Positions 44,736 to 54,636 of a DNA stretch of 54,787 bases are shown here, in pieces (position 1 is the stretch's first letter; each line of letters begins with the position of its first letter). This stretch comes from an uncultured Lachnospiraceae bacterium (GTDB taxonomy: Bacteria > Bacillota > Clostridia > Lachnospirales > Lachnospiraceae), in contig CAKXYI010000012.1 of the NCBI GenBank assembly GCA_934899185.1, forward strand, positions 1 to 54,787, in the 5' to 3' direction. A program made the position numbers and the translations under genes. The notes under the pieces are model-generated. The model was not told the origin of the DNA and did not search any database. It saw nothing but the letters and a program-made list of their open reading frames with translations.

Positions 44736-45647
44736 ATGCAAGATAATTTTAAATCAGGTTTTGTCACCATTATCGGACGACCAAATGTTGGAAAGTCTAC
44801 CCTTATGAACCATTTGATCGGACAGAAGATTGCGATCACTTCCAACAAGCCGCAGACGACCCGCAACCGCATCCAGACGGTTTATACGGATCCGGAACTG
44901 GGGCAGATTGTATTCTTAGATACGCCGGGCATCCATCAGGCATCCAATAAACTTGGCGAATATATGGTCAGTGTGGCAGAACACACGATGCAGGATGTGG
45001 ATGTGATTCTCTGGCTGGTGGAGCCGTCTGATTATATCGGTGGCGGCGACAGACATATCGTAGAGCAGTTGCAAAAGACCAAAACCCCGGTTATCCTTGT
45101 GATCAACAAGATTGACACGGTAGACCATGATGCGGTCTTTGGCGTGATCGAGGCTTATCGCAAACTATATGATTTTGCTGAGATCGTGCCGCTTTCTGCC
45201 TTACGCGGAAAGAATTGCAATGTCCTTTTAGACCAGATCTTTAAGTATCTGCCTTACGGACCGGCATATTATGATGAGGACGTGGTAACAGACCAGCCTC
45301 AGCGTCAGATCGTAGCTGAGATCATCCGTGAGAAGGCGCTCCATGCACTTTCCGAGGAGGTGCCACACGGTATCGCGGTTTCCATCGATCAGATGAAATG
45401 GCGTTCGGGCAAGCATGGCATGTATGATATTGACGCAACCATCATATGTGAAAAAGACTCACACAAGGGAATCATCATCGGCAAAGGTGGTGCCATGTTA
45501 AAAAAGATCGGAAGCAATGCCAGATACGAGTGTGAAAAAATGCTGGATGCCAAGGTCAATCTCAAACTCTGGGTCAAGGTCAAGAAAGACTGGCGCGACA
45601 GTGATTATCTGATCAAAAATTTTGGTTATCGTAAGGACGAGATCTAA
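44736..45647 (+). CDS. era: GTPase Era
   Basis: The protein has 303 residues; ATG 44736 is preceded by AAGGAGC. The G1 motif is GRPNVGKST (about 14-22), G3 is DTPG, G4 is NKID and G5 is SAL. The C-terminal KH domain (about 215-300) has GKGGAMLKKIG and ends in the usual WRDSDYLIKNFGY. Era binds the 3' end of 16S rRNA and helps assemble the 30S subunit. The order era-yqzL-recO is conserved in Firmicutes. Confidence 0.96.
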   Translation: MQDNFKSGFVTIIGRPNVGKSTLMNHLIGQKIAITSNKPQTTRNRIQTVYTDPELGQIVFLDTPGIHQASNKLGEYMVSVAEHTMQDVDVILWLVEPSDYIGGGDRHIVEQLQKTKTPVILVINKIDTVDHDAVFGVIEAYRKLYDFAEIVPLSALRGKNCNVLLDQIFKYLPYGPAYYDEDVVTDQPQRQIVAEIIREKALHALSEEVPHGIAVSIDQMKWRSGKHGMYDIDATIICEKDSHKGIIIGKGGAMLKKIGSNARYECEKMLDAKVNLKLWVKVKKDWRDSDYLIKNFGYRKDEI

Positions 45648-45725
45648 TTCCATTTTTTATCTGGTATATCTTCTTTTTTGCTGGAGAATCTAAAGAATAG
45701 AGAAGCGAAAAAGAGGTGTGCGTCT

Positions 45726-45926
45726 ATGGATGAATGGTGGGAGAGATTTACGGCAAGCGGCAAGGTAAGTGACTACCTTGCTTATTGTAAAATGGCGGAG
45801 GAAGGGTCCCATGGGATTCAATATTGTTCTGACAGGGATGGTTCTTTCGGCGATTCCTGTGGGAGAGTACGACAAGAGAATAACGATACTTACCAGGGAG
45901 CGCGGCAAGATCACAGCTTTTGCTAA
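45726..45926 (+). CDS. yqzL: YqzL-like small protein overlapping recO
   Basis: ATG 45726 opens a 66-codon frame. Its first 30 residues (MDEWWERFTASGKVSDYLAY) match the pattern of YqzL: a Trp-x-x-Phe start, Thr/Ser-Gly, then a YL-Y segment, in the expected position between era and recO. The frame then runs 116 bases into recO, giving a Cys- and Asp-rich tail that looks like an out-of-frame shadow. Bacillus YqzL is only about 47 residues. The true end may therefore be selected only as overlap, coupling translation with recO. Function unknown. Confidence 0.6.
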   Translation: MDEWWERFTASGKVSDYLAYCKMAEEGSHGIQYCSDRDGSFGDSCGRVRQENNDTYQGARQDHSFC

Positions 45927-46539
45927 AGGGGCACGTCGTTCCGGTAACCAACTTTTGGCGGCAGCCAATCCTTTTGCCTTTGGTCAGTTTGAGGTCTACC
46001 AGGGCAAGAGTACATATACCGCGGTGCGTGCGGACATCAAGAATTATTTCCGGGAACTGGCAGAAGATTTTGATATGGTCTGCTATGGTTACTATTTTCT
46101 GGAGATGGCGGAATACTATGCACAGGAAAATGCAGATGAAGTAGAACGCTTACGGCTTTTGTACCAGACACTTCGGGCGCTTGAGAGCCGTAAGTTTTCT
46201 TTTGCGCTGATCCGGGGCATCTACGAGTTAAAGACCTGGACGATCAATGGGGAATATCCTAATGTCTTTGAGTGCTTATCCTGTGGCAGCAAAGAGCATC
46301 TGGACTTCTTTTCCATGCGGCTGCGGGGCTGTGTCTGTGCGTCCTGCCAGGGCAAGACCGGTGGCAATCCGATCGACGGATCGACCCTTTATACCATGCA
46401 GTATATCATTTCCACTTCTGTGGAAAAATTATACACCTTCCGTCTGACACCGGCGGTGGAGGCAGAGTTTCTGAATTTACTGCAATCCTACCGGAATCAT
46501 TATGTGGGACATAAGTTTAAGAGCGAGGACTTTATCTGA
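45811..46539 (+). CDS. recO: DNA repair protein RecO
   Basis: The protein has 242 residues. ATG 45811 (MGFNIVLTGMVLSAIPVGEYDK) is chosen over 45769 because GGAGGAAGG lies just upstream and RecO proteins begin near this point. The OB-fold occupies about residues 1-80 (KRITILTRERGKITAFAKGARR). The helical domain carries a zinc-finger Cys set (CLSCGS and CVCASC). It loads RecA with RecR at single-stranded gaps. Confidence 0.93.
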   Translation: MGFNIVLTGMVLSAIPVGEYDKRITILTRERGKITAFAKGARRSGNQLLAAANPFAFGQFEVYQGKSTYTAVRADIKNYFRELAEDFDMVCYGYYFLEMAEYYAQENADEVERLRLLYQTLRALESRKFSFALIRGIYELKTWTINGEYPNVFECLSCGSKEHLDFFSMRLRGCVCASCQGKTGGNPIDGSTLYTMQYIISTSVEKLYTFRLTPAVEAEFLNLLQSYRNHYVGHKFKSEDFI

Positions 46540-46561
46540 GCCACAGGGACGTTCCTGTGGC
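46540..46561. repeat. 22-bp palindrome after recO
   Basis: GCCACAGG...CCTGTGGC is an inverted repeat with 8-bp perfect arms and a near-symmetric GACGTT centre. It begins at the last base of the recO stop codon. No T-run follows, so it is not a standard terminator. It resembles short dispersed palindromes of clostridial genomes. Confidence 0.5.
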
Positions 46562-46642
46562 ACAAGGCGGTTGAAAAAATAATTGTGTCATAGTATAATA
46601 GTGCAGATTGTTAAGTGCTTCAAATAGGAGGACCATTGATAC

Positions 46643-47356
46643 ATGGAAAATAAGAAAAAGCATTCTGCCAAGGCAGCACAAAATGCGAGAGAAAATAAGA
46701 TAAAGGCGAGAAACCAAAAGATCGTCCAGCACAGGATCGCGATCCTGATCGCCGTCATTATCCTTGTGATCGCTGCGATCGTTGCGGTTGTCAAGTTTAG
46801 CGGATGGTTTGATAAGATACCGGATCAAAGTACCCTTACGATCTCAGATGACGGCAAGGTGATCTGTGAAGAATTGACAGACTTTGCGGAGGATTACTCC
46901 CGAAGTGAGTTAAAGACTTACATGAAGGAAGAGATCAAAGAATACAACGATACCAATGGCAAAGACAGCGTCAAATTAGACAAAATAAAGTTTTACAGTG
47001 ACCTTGCCCATGCCAAGACTACCTATGCATCTGCAGAGGATTACAGCAAGTTTACCGGCTATGGACTTTATACCGGTACGATCAAGTCGACAGTCAAGCA
47101 GGGCTTTGATTTCTCAGATGCTTTTGTCAGTGTTACGGACGGAGAAAAGGGGACATCGGTTGATACTTTAGACATTACTTCCCAAAAGAAGTTAAAGGTG
47201 GCCATCATCAAAGAGAATATCAATGTCACGGTAGACGGCACCATCCTTTATGTTTCCGATGCCTGCACGACAATGGTGGATAAGAGTACCGTCTCAATCG
47301 AACAGCCGGATGGCAATGCAGATGCTACACAGTTGACCTATATTATTTATAAGTAG
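46643..47356 (+). CDS. Membrane-anchored extracytoplasmic protein of unknown function
   Basis: The protein has 237 residues, with AGGAGG about 12 bases upstream. Residues 1-30 are very basic (KKKHSAKAAQNARENKIKARNQK) and cytosolic. Residues about 32-52 form one membrane span (IAILIAVIILVIAAIVAVV). The remaining 185 residues lie outside the cell and look mixed alpha/beta with no Cys pair. I do not recognise a family. Its place between recO and glyQS gives no functional clue. Confidence 0.75.
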   Translation: MENKKKHSAKAAQNARENKIKARNQKIVQHRIAILIAVIILVIAAIVAVVKFSGWFDKIPDQSTLTISDDGKVICEELTDFAEDYSRSELKTYMKEEIKEYNDTNGKDSVKLDKIKFYSDLAHAKTTYASAEDYSKFTGYGLYTGTIKSTVKQGFDFSDAFVSVTDGEKGTSVDTLDITSQKKLKVAIIKENINVTVDGTILYVSDACTTMVDKSTVSIEQPDGNADATQLTYIIYK

Positions 47357-47413
47357 AGTGTTATACAGGAGATTGCCTGTACACAATAGAACAAGAAATG
47401 AGAGGATCAGATT

Positions 47414-48811
47414 ATGGAAAAGACAATGGACAAGATTGTTGCTTTATGTAAAGCAAGAGGATTTGTATATCCGGGTTCTGAGATCTATGGAGGTCTTGCG
47501 AACAGTTGGGATTACGGAAATCTCGGCGTGGAACTGAAGAACAACATCAAAAAGGCATGGTGGCAGAAGTTCGTACAGGAGAGCCCATACAACGTAGGTA
47601 TCGACAGTGCGATTATCATGAACCCACAGACATGGGTGGCTTCCGGTCATTTGGGCGGATTTTCTGATCCTTTGATGGATTGTAGAGAGTGTCATGAGCG
47701 TTTCCGCGCGGATAAGATCATCGAAGATTTTGCACAGGAAAATGATATTACGTTAGAGACATCCGTAGATGGATGGACCGCAGAAGAAATGATGGGATTT
47801 ATCAAGGAGCATAGTGTTCCATGTCCTACCTGCGGCAAGCATGATTTCACAGATATCCGTCAGTTTAATCTTATGTTCAAGTCTTTCATGGGCGTTACCG
47901 AAGATGCAAAGAATACCGTTTATCTTCGTCCGGAGACAGCACAGGGTATCTTTGTCAACTTTAAGAATGTGCAGCGTACTTCCAGAAAGAAGTTACCGTT
48001 TGGTATCGGTCAGATCGGTAAGTCTTTCCGTAACGAGATCACACCGGGTAACTTTATCTTCCGTACCAGAGAGTTTGAGCAGATGGAACTTGAGTTCTTC
48101 TGCGAGCCGGGAACCGATCTGGAATGGTTCCAGTATTGGAGAGGCTTCTGCCGCGACTGGTTACTTTCTCTTGGCATGAAAGAAGAAGAATTACGTCTGC
48201 GTGATCATGATCCTGCAGAACTTGCTTTCTACTCCAAAGGAACGACCGATATCGAGTTCTTATTCCCATTTGGATGGGGCGAACTTTGGGGTATCGCAGA
48301 TCGTACCGATTATGATCTGACCCAGCATCAGAATACATCCGGTCAGGATCTGACCTACTTTGATGATAGCAAGGGCGAGCGTTATATCCCTTATGTTATC
48401 GAACCTTCTCTTGGCGCAGACCGTGTACTTTTGGCATTCCTTTGCGCTGCTTATGATGAGGAGAATATCGGAACAGAAGAAAAGCCGGATATGCGTACGG
48501 TGCTTCATTTCCATCCGGCAATCGCACCGGTCAAGATTGGCGTGCTTCCACTTTCCAAGAAGTTAAATGAAGGTGCAGAGAGTGTTTACGCACAACTTTC
48601 TAAAAAGTATAACTGTGAATTTGATGACAGAGGTAATATCGGTAAGCGTTATCGTCGTCAGGACGAGATCGGTACACCATTCTGTGTTACCTACGATTTT
48701 GATTCCGAGGAGGATGGAGCAGTTACGGTTCGTGACCGTGATACCATGGAACAGGAGCGTATCAAGATCGAAGATCTGGATGCATACTTCGCAAAGAAAT
48801 TTGAATGGTAA
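47414..48811 (+). CDS. glyQS: Glycyl-tRNA synthetase, homodimeric type
   Basis: The protein has 465 residues, a class II synthetase. The start fits [21 protein letters not shown]. Motif 2 has [25 protein letters not shown], and motif 3 has [14 protein letters not shown]. An anticodon-binding domain occupies about 365-460. Cys pairs CREC and CPTC sit in the insertion. No T-box leader was found in the 57-bp upstream gap, unlike many Firmicute glycyl-tRNA synthetase genes. Confidence 0.95.
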   Translation: MEKTMDKIVALCKARGFVYPGSEIYGGLANSWDYGNLGVELKNNIKKAWWQKFVQESPYNVGIDSAIIMNPQTWVASGHLGGFSDPLMDCRECHERFRADKIIEDFAQENDITLETSVDGWTAEEMMGFIKEHSVPCPTCGKHDFTDIRQFNLMFKSFMGVTEDAKNTVYLRPETAQGIFVNFKNVQRTSRKKLPFGIGQIGKSFRNEITPGNFIFRTREFEQMELEFFCEPGTDLEWFQYWRGFCRDWLLSLGMKEEELRLRDHDPAELAFYSKGTTDIEFLFPFGWGELWGIADRTDYDLTQHQNTSGQDLTYFDDSKGERYIPYVIEPSLGADRVLLAFLCAAYDEENIGTEEKPDMRTVLHFHPAIAPVKIGVLPLSKKLNEGAESVYAQLSKKYNCEFDDRGNIGKRYRRQDEIGTPFCVTYDFDSEEDGAVTVRDRDTMEQERIKIEDLDAYFAKKFEW

Positions 48812-48830
48812 TTTGAACCATAATACAGCA

Positions 48831-48863
48831 AAAGGTCTTTCCCAAGAGGGAGAGACCTTTTTT
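48831..48863. terminator. Terminator between glyQS and the convergent araC-type gene
   Basis: AAAGGTCTTTCCC-AAGA-GGGAGAGACCTTT (one G-U) followed by TTT; flanking A and T runs allow use in both directions. Confidence 0.9.
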
Positions 48864-48866
48864 GAT

Positions 48867-50099
48867 CTATTTATGAGATTTTCGATAGTCCGTTGGTGTG
48901 CAGTTCATTACAGCCTTAAAATCACTACAAAAATGTGTGTAAGAAGAATAGTGAAGATACTCGGCGGCGTCGGCGATGGATATTTCGGATTCCAGCAGCA
49001 TCCTGGCGGCATAGTGCATCTTGAGATCGCGGTAATACTGTTTTGGGGAAATGCCGACTTCTGTTTTGAAAAGGCGGTTCAGATAGTAGGGCTCGTAGCC
49101 GGTCTGGTCTGCCAACTGTGCGGTCGTGACGCCACTTGTGATGTTGTTCTTCAGATATGTCATGCATTTTCTTATCACAGGGCTGTATTGCTTTTTCTCG
49201 TCCATCGCATCTTGCACCAGTGCGCAGTAGGTCTGGTGAATGTCTTGGTGTAACTGGTTCATGCCAAGTGGCGAGTGCGTGTTTTCAATTTCCTCAATGA
49301 ATGCTTCCTGTGTGCGGTAGGCAGTGGAGATCAGTACACCGGCTTCTATGGCTTTATGGCATTCTAAAGCGTTCAGGATGAGCAGTGAGTCCTTGCGGCT
49401 GCGGGAGGGTTCCACGACATTGGCATATTCGGTTGGTACGGATGCCAGACTTCCTTTTTTTACCATGTCATTTAATTCCGCAGCATATAGGCTGTCTTGA
49501 CCCTGTGCAACCTCGCTCAACAGCAGGTTTTCAAAATGATAAATATTTTCGTAGACCACATCCCGGTCTTCTGCAACCGCAGTCGCTATGGGCAGAGAGT
49601 CTGTGTCGAGAAAGGAGGTATCCTGCATATGGTCAAAATCATTCATGGTTATGCGCTGGCCATTGACCAGATAATGCAGCATCATCCCATAGTGGGCAAA
49701 CTGGCTGTATTTCATGACGGGGAGTTCTTTCATCTGGGCAATAAGTTTGTGTTTGCTGGAAAAAGACATACCCAAAGATTCATATTGGCGCAGGCAGTGT
49801 TCCATGGCTTTGTCGGAATAAGGACTGTAAAAAATGGGACCGAGCACATGTACGCGCATCAGTTTCCCATCTTTTTTTTCATAGATGGCTTCCCAGACAA
49901 AGCCGATGTAGGCTGCCAGAACAAAAGGCGTGTCATGGTTCTTCCCGTGGGAAAAAATCATTTCCATATATTCCTCAGTACTTAAAAAAGCACTAAAAAT
50001 AGGACCTATGTTATCGTTTGATCGTATCATTCGCCGGTCTGCGTCGAAAGTAATCAGATGCAGTTGGGGAATGACCGAGAATAATGCGTAAATATCCAT
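48867..50099 (-). CDS. AraC-family transcriptional regulator
   Basis: The protein has 410 residues, with GGAGATGAG upstream of its ATG on the minus strand. The C-terminal 100 residues form the double HTH (GVTTAQLADQTGYEPYYLNRLFKTEVGISPKQY and ISIADAAEYLHYSSYTHF). The N-terminal 290 residues are a large sensor region without a recognised cupin motif, similar to other Lachnospiraceae regulators beside glycosidase genes. It is divergent from the sugar transporter and rhamnosidase genes, which it probably controls. Rhamnose or a rhamnoside is the likely effector, which is inference. Confidence 0.87.
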   Translation of the reverse strand: MDIYALFSVIPQLHLITFDADRRMIRSNDNIGPIFSAFLSTEEYMEMIFSHGKNHDTPFVLAAYIGFVWEAIYEKKDGKLMRVHVLGPIFYSPYSDKAMEHCLRQYESLGMSFSSKHKLIAQMKELPVMKYSQFAHYGMMLHYLVNGQRITMNDFDHMQDTSFLDTDSLPIATAVAEDRDVVYENIYHFENLLLSEVAQGQDSLYAAELNDMVKKGSLASVPTEYANVVEPSRSRKDSLLILNALECHKAIEAGVLISTAYRTQEAFIEEIENTHSPLGMNQLHQDIHQTYCALVQDAMDEKKQYSPVIRKCMTYLKNNITSGVTTAQLADQTGYEPYYLNRLFKTEVGISPKQYYRDLKMHYAARMLLESEISIADAAEYLHYSSYTHFCSDFKAVMNCTPTDYRKSHK

Positions 50100-50130
50100 T
50101 GCCTTCTCATCTCCTTTTTTCTATCGTAAC

Positions 50131-50181
50131 CATACTTTACTAAAAATAGAATAAAAAAGCAAATTTTAGTATTAAAGTATG
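50131..50181. promoter_or_regulatory. Inverted repeat in the araC-transporter intergenic region
   Basis: CATACTTTA...CTAAAA on the left is mirrored by TTTTAG...TAAAGTATG on the right. It lies in the 167-bp divergent gap, nearer the regulator. Both arms could be half-sites for the AraC-type regulator. AT-rich promoter sequence overlaps it. Confidence 0.5.
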
Positions 50182-50266
50182 TGCAAAAAGGTCATATGAT
50201 AATGCCAGAAGATGTGTCAAATTGTGAAAAAGATACAGAAAAAAGACAACTCAAAGGAGGAGAACA

Positions 50267-51778
50267 ATGGGGAATAAAAAGTTAAGCGCGGCAAGCGTGA
50301 GAGACGGTGTAGAATACCGCACCGCCAGTAAATTATCTATGGTACTTGGTGTCGCAACCAATGGTGGAGGTATGTGTTTTTATCTTTTGATGATGTACGC
50401 ATCCTACATAGCCAATGCCGGTTATGGTATCGCAGTTGCGGTTGCCGGAATCATTATTACAGGAACACGTATTTTTGATGGTATCACGGATCCTTTGGTG
50501 GCATTTGTTTTTGACCGCATCAAGGCTGGAAAGCATGGAAAGATTCGACTCTTCCTGATCGCAGCTTGGTGTGTCATGGCACTGGCATGCTTCATGATGT
50601 ATGACTGGATGAGTGGCAAGTACACAGGCGCAGCCGGTGTGGCTTGGTTCATCGGTATCTATGTGGTATATATCATTGGTTATACCATGATGAATATGTC
50701 TTCCGGTGCTGTCGGAAACCTGATCACCAACGATCCAACCCAGCGTCCTTTCATGAACCTGATCGGAACCATTTATTCATACTGTGTACCAATGGTATTT
50801 AACACCATTATTTCATTCGCAGTTTTACCAAAATATGACAATCAGTATAATGCAGCCTGTCTGCGTGAAGCATGTGTGTGGTATGTATTTGCAGCCCTTG
50901 TATTTATCTTACTGACATGCATCGGTCTGACACCATGTGACAAACCGGAAGTGTTAAACAGTGTGACTTTTGGTGATGATGGTAAGGAAAAGAAGATCGG
51001 ATTTAAGGATATGTGGAATCTGCTCAAGGATAACAGAAATATGCAGATGTGGATCATTACTGGTGCTTCTGATAAACTGGCACAGACCACAGCCGGACAG
51101 TCTATCGTTATGACACTCTTAAGTGGTGTGCTGATCGCGAACTATCAGGCAGCAACTATGCTTGGTAATATCACGGCGATCATTGGTATTGCCTTTGCGA
51201 CAATTGGCGGTATGTATGTTGCAAAATTCGGAGCTAAGAAAGCAACATCTGTCTGGTCATGGGCATGTATCGGCTTGTCTGTTGTGATGGTTGTATTCTG
51301 TACCATCTTAGGACCAACCGGTATGTCAAGCATTGGTAAGTTCGGTGTTCCAATGATCATTTATCTGGTTCTTAATGTTGGATTGACCGGTTTTAAGATG
51401 ATCCTTTCTACAGCAAGTGGTGTTATGAGAGCTGATGTTTGTGATTATGAGTTTGAGCGTTCCGGCAATTTTATGCCGGGTACCGTAGGCGGGGTGTATT
51501 CCTTCCTCGATAAGATTATTTCTTCACTGGCATCAACCATTGCTGCTCTTATGGTATCTCTGATCGGATATAAGACCGTGATGCCACAGATGGGAGATAA
51601 GGCAACACCTGCAGTATTCTGGATGACTATGTTCTTAGCATTTGGACTGCCTGTCATTGGCTGGATCTTTAATGTTATTTCTATGAAGTACTATGATCTT
51701 GACAAAGAAAGAATGGTTGAAGTACAGAAGAACATTGTAGCCATGAAAGCAGAACAGGAAGCGAAGAAAGAAGCATAA
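50267..51778 (+). CDS. GPH-family sugar:cation symporter
   Basis: The protein has 503 residues, with AAAGGAGG about 8 bases upstream. There are 12 predicted membrane spans. FDGITDPLVAFVFDRIKAGKHGKIR is the signature of MelB-type (GPH) transporters, with Asp residues for cation coupling; DVCDYEFERSG lies in the middle loop. It imports a sugar or small glycoside with Na+ or H+. Because a rhamnosidase follows, a rhamnosylated compound is the probable substrate. Confidence 0.9.
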   Translation: MGNKKLSAASVRDGVEYRTASKLSMVLGVATNGGGMCFYLLMMYASYIANAGYGIAVAVAGIIITGTRIFDGITDPLVAFVFDRIKAGKHGKIRLFLIAAWCVMALACFMMYDWMSGKYTGAAGVAWFIGIYVVYIIGYTMMNMSSGAVGNLITNDPTQRPFMNLIGTIYSYCVPMVFNTIISFAVLPKYDNQYNAACLREACVWYVFAALVFILLTCIGLTPCDKPEVLNSVTFGDDGKEKKIGFKDMWNLLKDNRNMQMWIITGASDKLAQTTAGQSIVMTLLSGVLIANYQAATMLGNITAIIGIAFATIGGMYVAKFGAKKATSVWSWACIGLSVVMVVFCTILGPTGMSSIGKFGVPMIIYLVLNVGLTGFKMILSTASGVMRADVCDYEFERSGNFMPGTVGGVYSFLDKIISSLASTIAALMVSLIGYKTVMPQMGDKATPAVFWMTMFLAFGLPVIGWIFNVISMKYYDLDKERMVEVQKNIVAMKAEQEAKKEA

Positions 51779-51806
51779 TTTAGCAATTTACAAAACCCTT
51801 CATTAT

Positions 51807-51843
51807 AGAGACTTCGAGATTTGATTTCGAAGTCTCTTTTTCA
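51807..51843 (+). terminator. Terminator between transporter and rhamnosidase genes
   Basis: AGAGACTTCGA pairs with TCGAAGTCTCT, an 11-bp perfect stem, then TTTTTC. The rhamnosidase start is close behind, so read-through or a hidden promoter is needed for its expression. Confidence 0.85.
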
Positions 51844-51867
51844 AAAAGAGAGATGAGGAAGAAAAAT

Positions 51868-54636
51868 ATGAGAGTGTATGATGTGACAGTGGAATATCAG
51901 AAGGAACCGATTGGCATAGATGTCTGCCCACGTTTTTCCTGGAAACTGGAAAGTCAAGAGGAAAACACCTATCAGAAAGCCTATGAGATCAAGGTGACAA
52001 AAGCAGAAGAAGAGGTCTGGTCAAGCGGCAGGGTGGAAAACAGACAGTCCCTGTTTGTGACTTATGAAGGCAGTGCCTTGGAGGCCTTTAGCCATTATGA
52101 TGTCAATATCTGTGTCTGGGACAACCATGGAAACGTTGCAGAAACGACTACTTTTTTTGAGACTGGACTGATGGCAGAGGACAATTGGGAAGGTGTATGG
52201 ATCACTACGAAAGAGGAATTGCCGTCCGTTAAGACTTTCTCCAAAGAGGTCTGTCTGCAGAAAGGGAAAAAACTGCGTCAGGCAAGGATCTATGCATCTG
52301 CACTTGGTGTCTATGATCTGGAAATTGACGGCAAAAAAATGGGGGATGCATATCTGGCTCCCGGCTGGACGTCTTATGGCAACCGCGTCCAATATCAGAC
52401 TTACGATGTGACGGATGAGTTACAGGAGAAATCCCTAGTGTCTTTGGTTGTCGGCAATGGATGGTATGCAGGCTACTTAAACGGCGAAGGGGAGCATCAT
52501 CTCTATGGAAAAAAGACAGCCTGTATCGCCATGATCCGTATGACATACGAAGATGGTCCGGTGGACGTCATGGGAACCGATGCCTCATGGCTGGTATCAG
52601 AAAATGCGATTCGGTCATCGGAAATCTATATGGGTGAGACACGGGATCTGACCTTGTCGTTATCCGAAAATTATGCCGGTGACAGTCAGGCAGTGCTTTT
52701 GGAAAAAGATGCGATTCCGAAACGTTTGCTTTCGCAGGAGGCAGAGCCTATCCGTATTACCAAACGTTTCCCGGTGGTTCAGAAGATTCTTACGCCAAAG
52801 GGTGAGTTGGTGTTTGATTTCGGTCAGAATATGGCAGGACTGGTGGAAGTAGAATTACCGCCGCTTTCTCTGCTTACCGGTGAGAAGAAAGAAATCCGTA
52901 TCACACATGGCGAAGCCCTGGACAAAGATGGCAATTTTTACAATGAAAATTACCGTACGGCAAAATCGGAGGATGTTTACCGCTATGGTGAGGGAGATGT
53001 CGGGAAAAAAGTTATGCCCCATTTTACCTATCACGGTTTCCGTTATATCCGGGTTGAGGGGGTAGATAGCAGTGTGGATCCTAAGTATTTTACGGCCTGC
53101 GCCATGCATAGTGATATGCACAAAGCGGGGACGATGACAACATCAAACCGTCTGGTCAACCGCCTGATCCAAAATATCGAATGGGGGCAGAGAAGCAACT
53201 TTTTTGATATTCCGACCGATTGTCCGCAAAGGGATGAACGACTGGGCTGGACCGGGGATGCCATGATCTTCAGCAAGACTGCCATGCAGAATTTCAATGC
53301 GGGACTTTTTTTCAAAAAATGGCTGCGCGATGTGGCATTGGAATCGGATGCTAAAACAGGCATTCCGCAGATCGTACCCAATGTGGTCAAGGGCAGTATG
53401 GGAACCTCTATCTGGAGTGACTGTGCTACCGTAATCCCATGGAATCTTTATATAACCTATGGGGATACCGGTGTGCTTGCCGATCAATATGAGAATATGC
53501 GCCTCTGGGTGGATTGGATCTTTGGACAGTGTACGGGCGAGACGCTCTGGATGCATGGTTTCCAAAGAGGTGACTGGCTGGCACTGGACAGTGATGAAAG
53601 CCTGCATCTGATGTCGGGCGGTACGGATAAGAATCTGGTGGCAAATGTCTTTTATGCATATTCGACAAAGATTGTGTGCGATACGGCACATATACTTGGA
53701 AAAGAGGAGGATGCCAAGATATACGCCGAGAGATATCAGGCTATCGCGGATGCCATCTTAAGAGAGTATGTAACAGCATCTGGACGCTTGGTTTCGGAGA
53801 CACAGACAGCCTGTGCCCTGCTCCTTTATTTTGATTTGGTCGCGGGCGCGAAAAAGGAGCGCATCGTACAGACACTGGAGCAAAATCTCAAACTGCACAA
53901 AAACAAGTTGACGACCGGCTTTGTCGGAACGGCATATCTGTGCCATGCCCTTTCTGAAAATGGACTTCATGATCTGGCGGCGGAACTTCTTTTAAATGAG
54001 GATTACCCGGGCTGGCTCTATGCAGTGAAGATGGGGGCAACGACGATCTGGGAACGCTGGAATTCTGTTTTGCCGGATGGAACTTTTGATACATCGGGCA
54101 TGAATTCTTTGAATCATTATACTTATGGTTCTATAGGAGATTGGCTTTATCGGAAAGTTGCCGGGATTACGCCGACCTCAGCAGGCTATGCGTCTTTTGA
54201 CATTAGACCTTATCTGACCAAAGGATTGGAAGAAGTGCAGGCCTCACTGGAGACCATGTATGGTAGTATCTGTGTCCATACAATCTGCAAGGATGGACAG
54301 ATTCAGGTTGATGTAAAGGTGCCGGTAAATACGACCGCTACACTTTATCTGCCGGAAAAGGAAGATGCATTGGTGCTTGGCTCCGGTCAATATCATTATG
54401 TATATGAGACAAATACGGTGCTTATCGCGGGAAGATACAACATGAATACAAAATTCCGGGATATGGTCGAAGATCCGGCAGCGAAAGCCATTCTGGATGC
54501 GGCACTTCCGGGTATGTTGGATGGCCCTATGGCATCCTTTATCCTGAACCAGTCGCCAAACGAGATGCTTGCCTATGATGCGGGTAAAAAGGAAATGTTT
54601 GAACAGATCATAGGGCAATTGAACCAGTCTGTTTAA
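51868..54636 (+). CDS. Alpha-L-rhamnosidase, glycoside hydrolase family 78
   Basis: The protein has 922 residues. ATG 51868 is preferred over 51853 because GAGGAAG is correctly spaced for it. The order is typical of GH78: N-terminal beta domain (PIGIDVCPRFSWKLES), carbohydrate-binding beta domains (GVYDLEIDGKKMGDAYLAPGWTSY), then the (alpha/alpha)6 barrel. DCPQRDERLGWTGDA holds Asp456 and Glu457, the likely general acid region. GATTIWERW holds Glu729, the likely general base. A C-terminal beta domain follows. About 60 extra C-terminal residues (FRDMVEDPAAKAILDAALPG) are outside the usual fold. No signal peptide, so it acts on imported rhamnosides. Confidence 0.93.
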   Translation: MRVYDVTVEYQKEPIGIDVCPRFSWKLESQEENTYQKAYEIKVTKAEEEVWSSGRVENRQSLFVTYEGSALEAFSHYDVNICVWDNHGNVAETTTFFETGLMAEDNWEGVWITTKEELPSVKTFSKEVCLQKGKKLRQARIYASALGVYDLEIDGKKMGDAYLAPGWTSYGNRVQYQTYDVTDELQEKSLVSLVVGNGWYAGYLNGEGEHHLYGKKTACIAMIRMTYEDGPVDVMGTDASWLVSENAIRSSEIYMGETRDLTLSLSENYAGDSQAVLLEKDAIPKRLLSQEAEPIRITKRFPVVQKILTPKGELVFDFGQNMAGLVEVELPPLSLLTGEKKEIRITHGEALDKDGNFYNENYRTAKSEDVYRYGEGDVGKKVMPHFTYHGFRYIRVEGVDSSVDPKYFTACAMHSDMHKAGTMTTSNRLVNRLIQNIEWGQRSNFFDIPTDCPQRDERLGWTGDAMIFSKTAMQNFNAGLFFKKWLRDVALESDAKTGIPQIVPNVVKGSMGTSIWSDCATVIPWNLYITYGDTGVLADQYENMRLWVDWIFGQCTGETLWMHGFQRGDWLALDSDESLHLMSGGTDKNLVANVFYAYSTKIVCDTAHILGKEEDAKIYAERYQAIADAILREYVTASGRLVSETQTACALLLYFDLVAGAKKERIVQTLEQNLKLHKNKLTTGFVGTAYLCHALSENGLHDLAAELLLNEDYPGWLYAVKMGATTIWERWNSVLPDGTFDTSGMNSLNHYTYGSIGDWLYRKVAGITPTSAGYASFDIRPYLTKGLEEVQASLETMYGSICVHTICKDGQIQVDVKVPVNTTATLYLPEKEDALVLGSGQYHYVYETNTVLIAGRYNMNTKFRDMVEDPAAKAILDAALPGMLDGPMASFILNQSPNEMLAYDAGKKEMFEQIIGQLNQSV

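Noticed and set aside
47357..47413. Glycine T-box before glyQS
   Set aside because: The 57-bp gap is too short and lacks the T-box motif.
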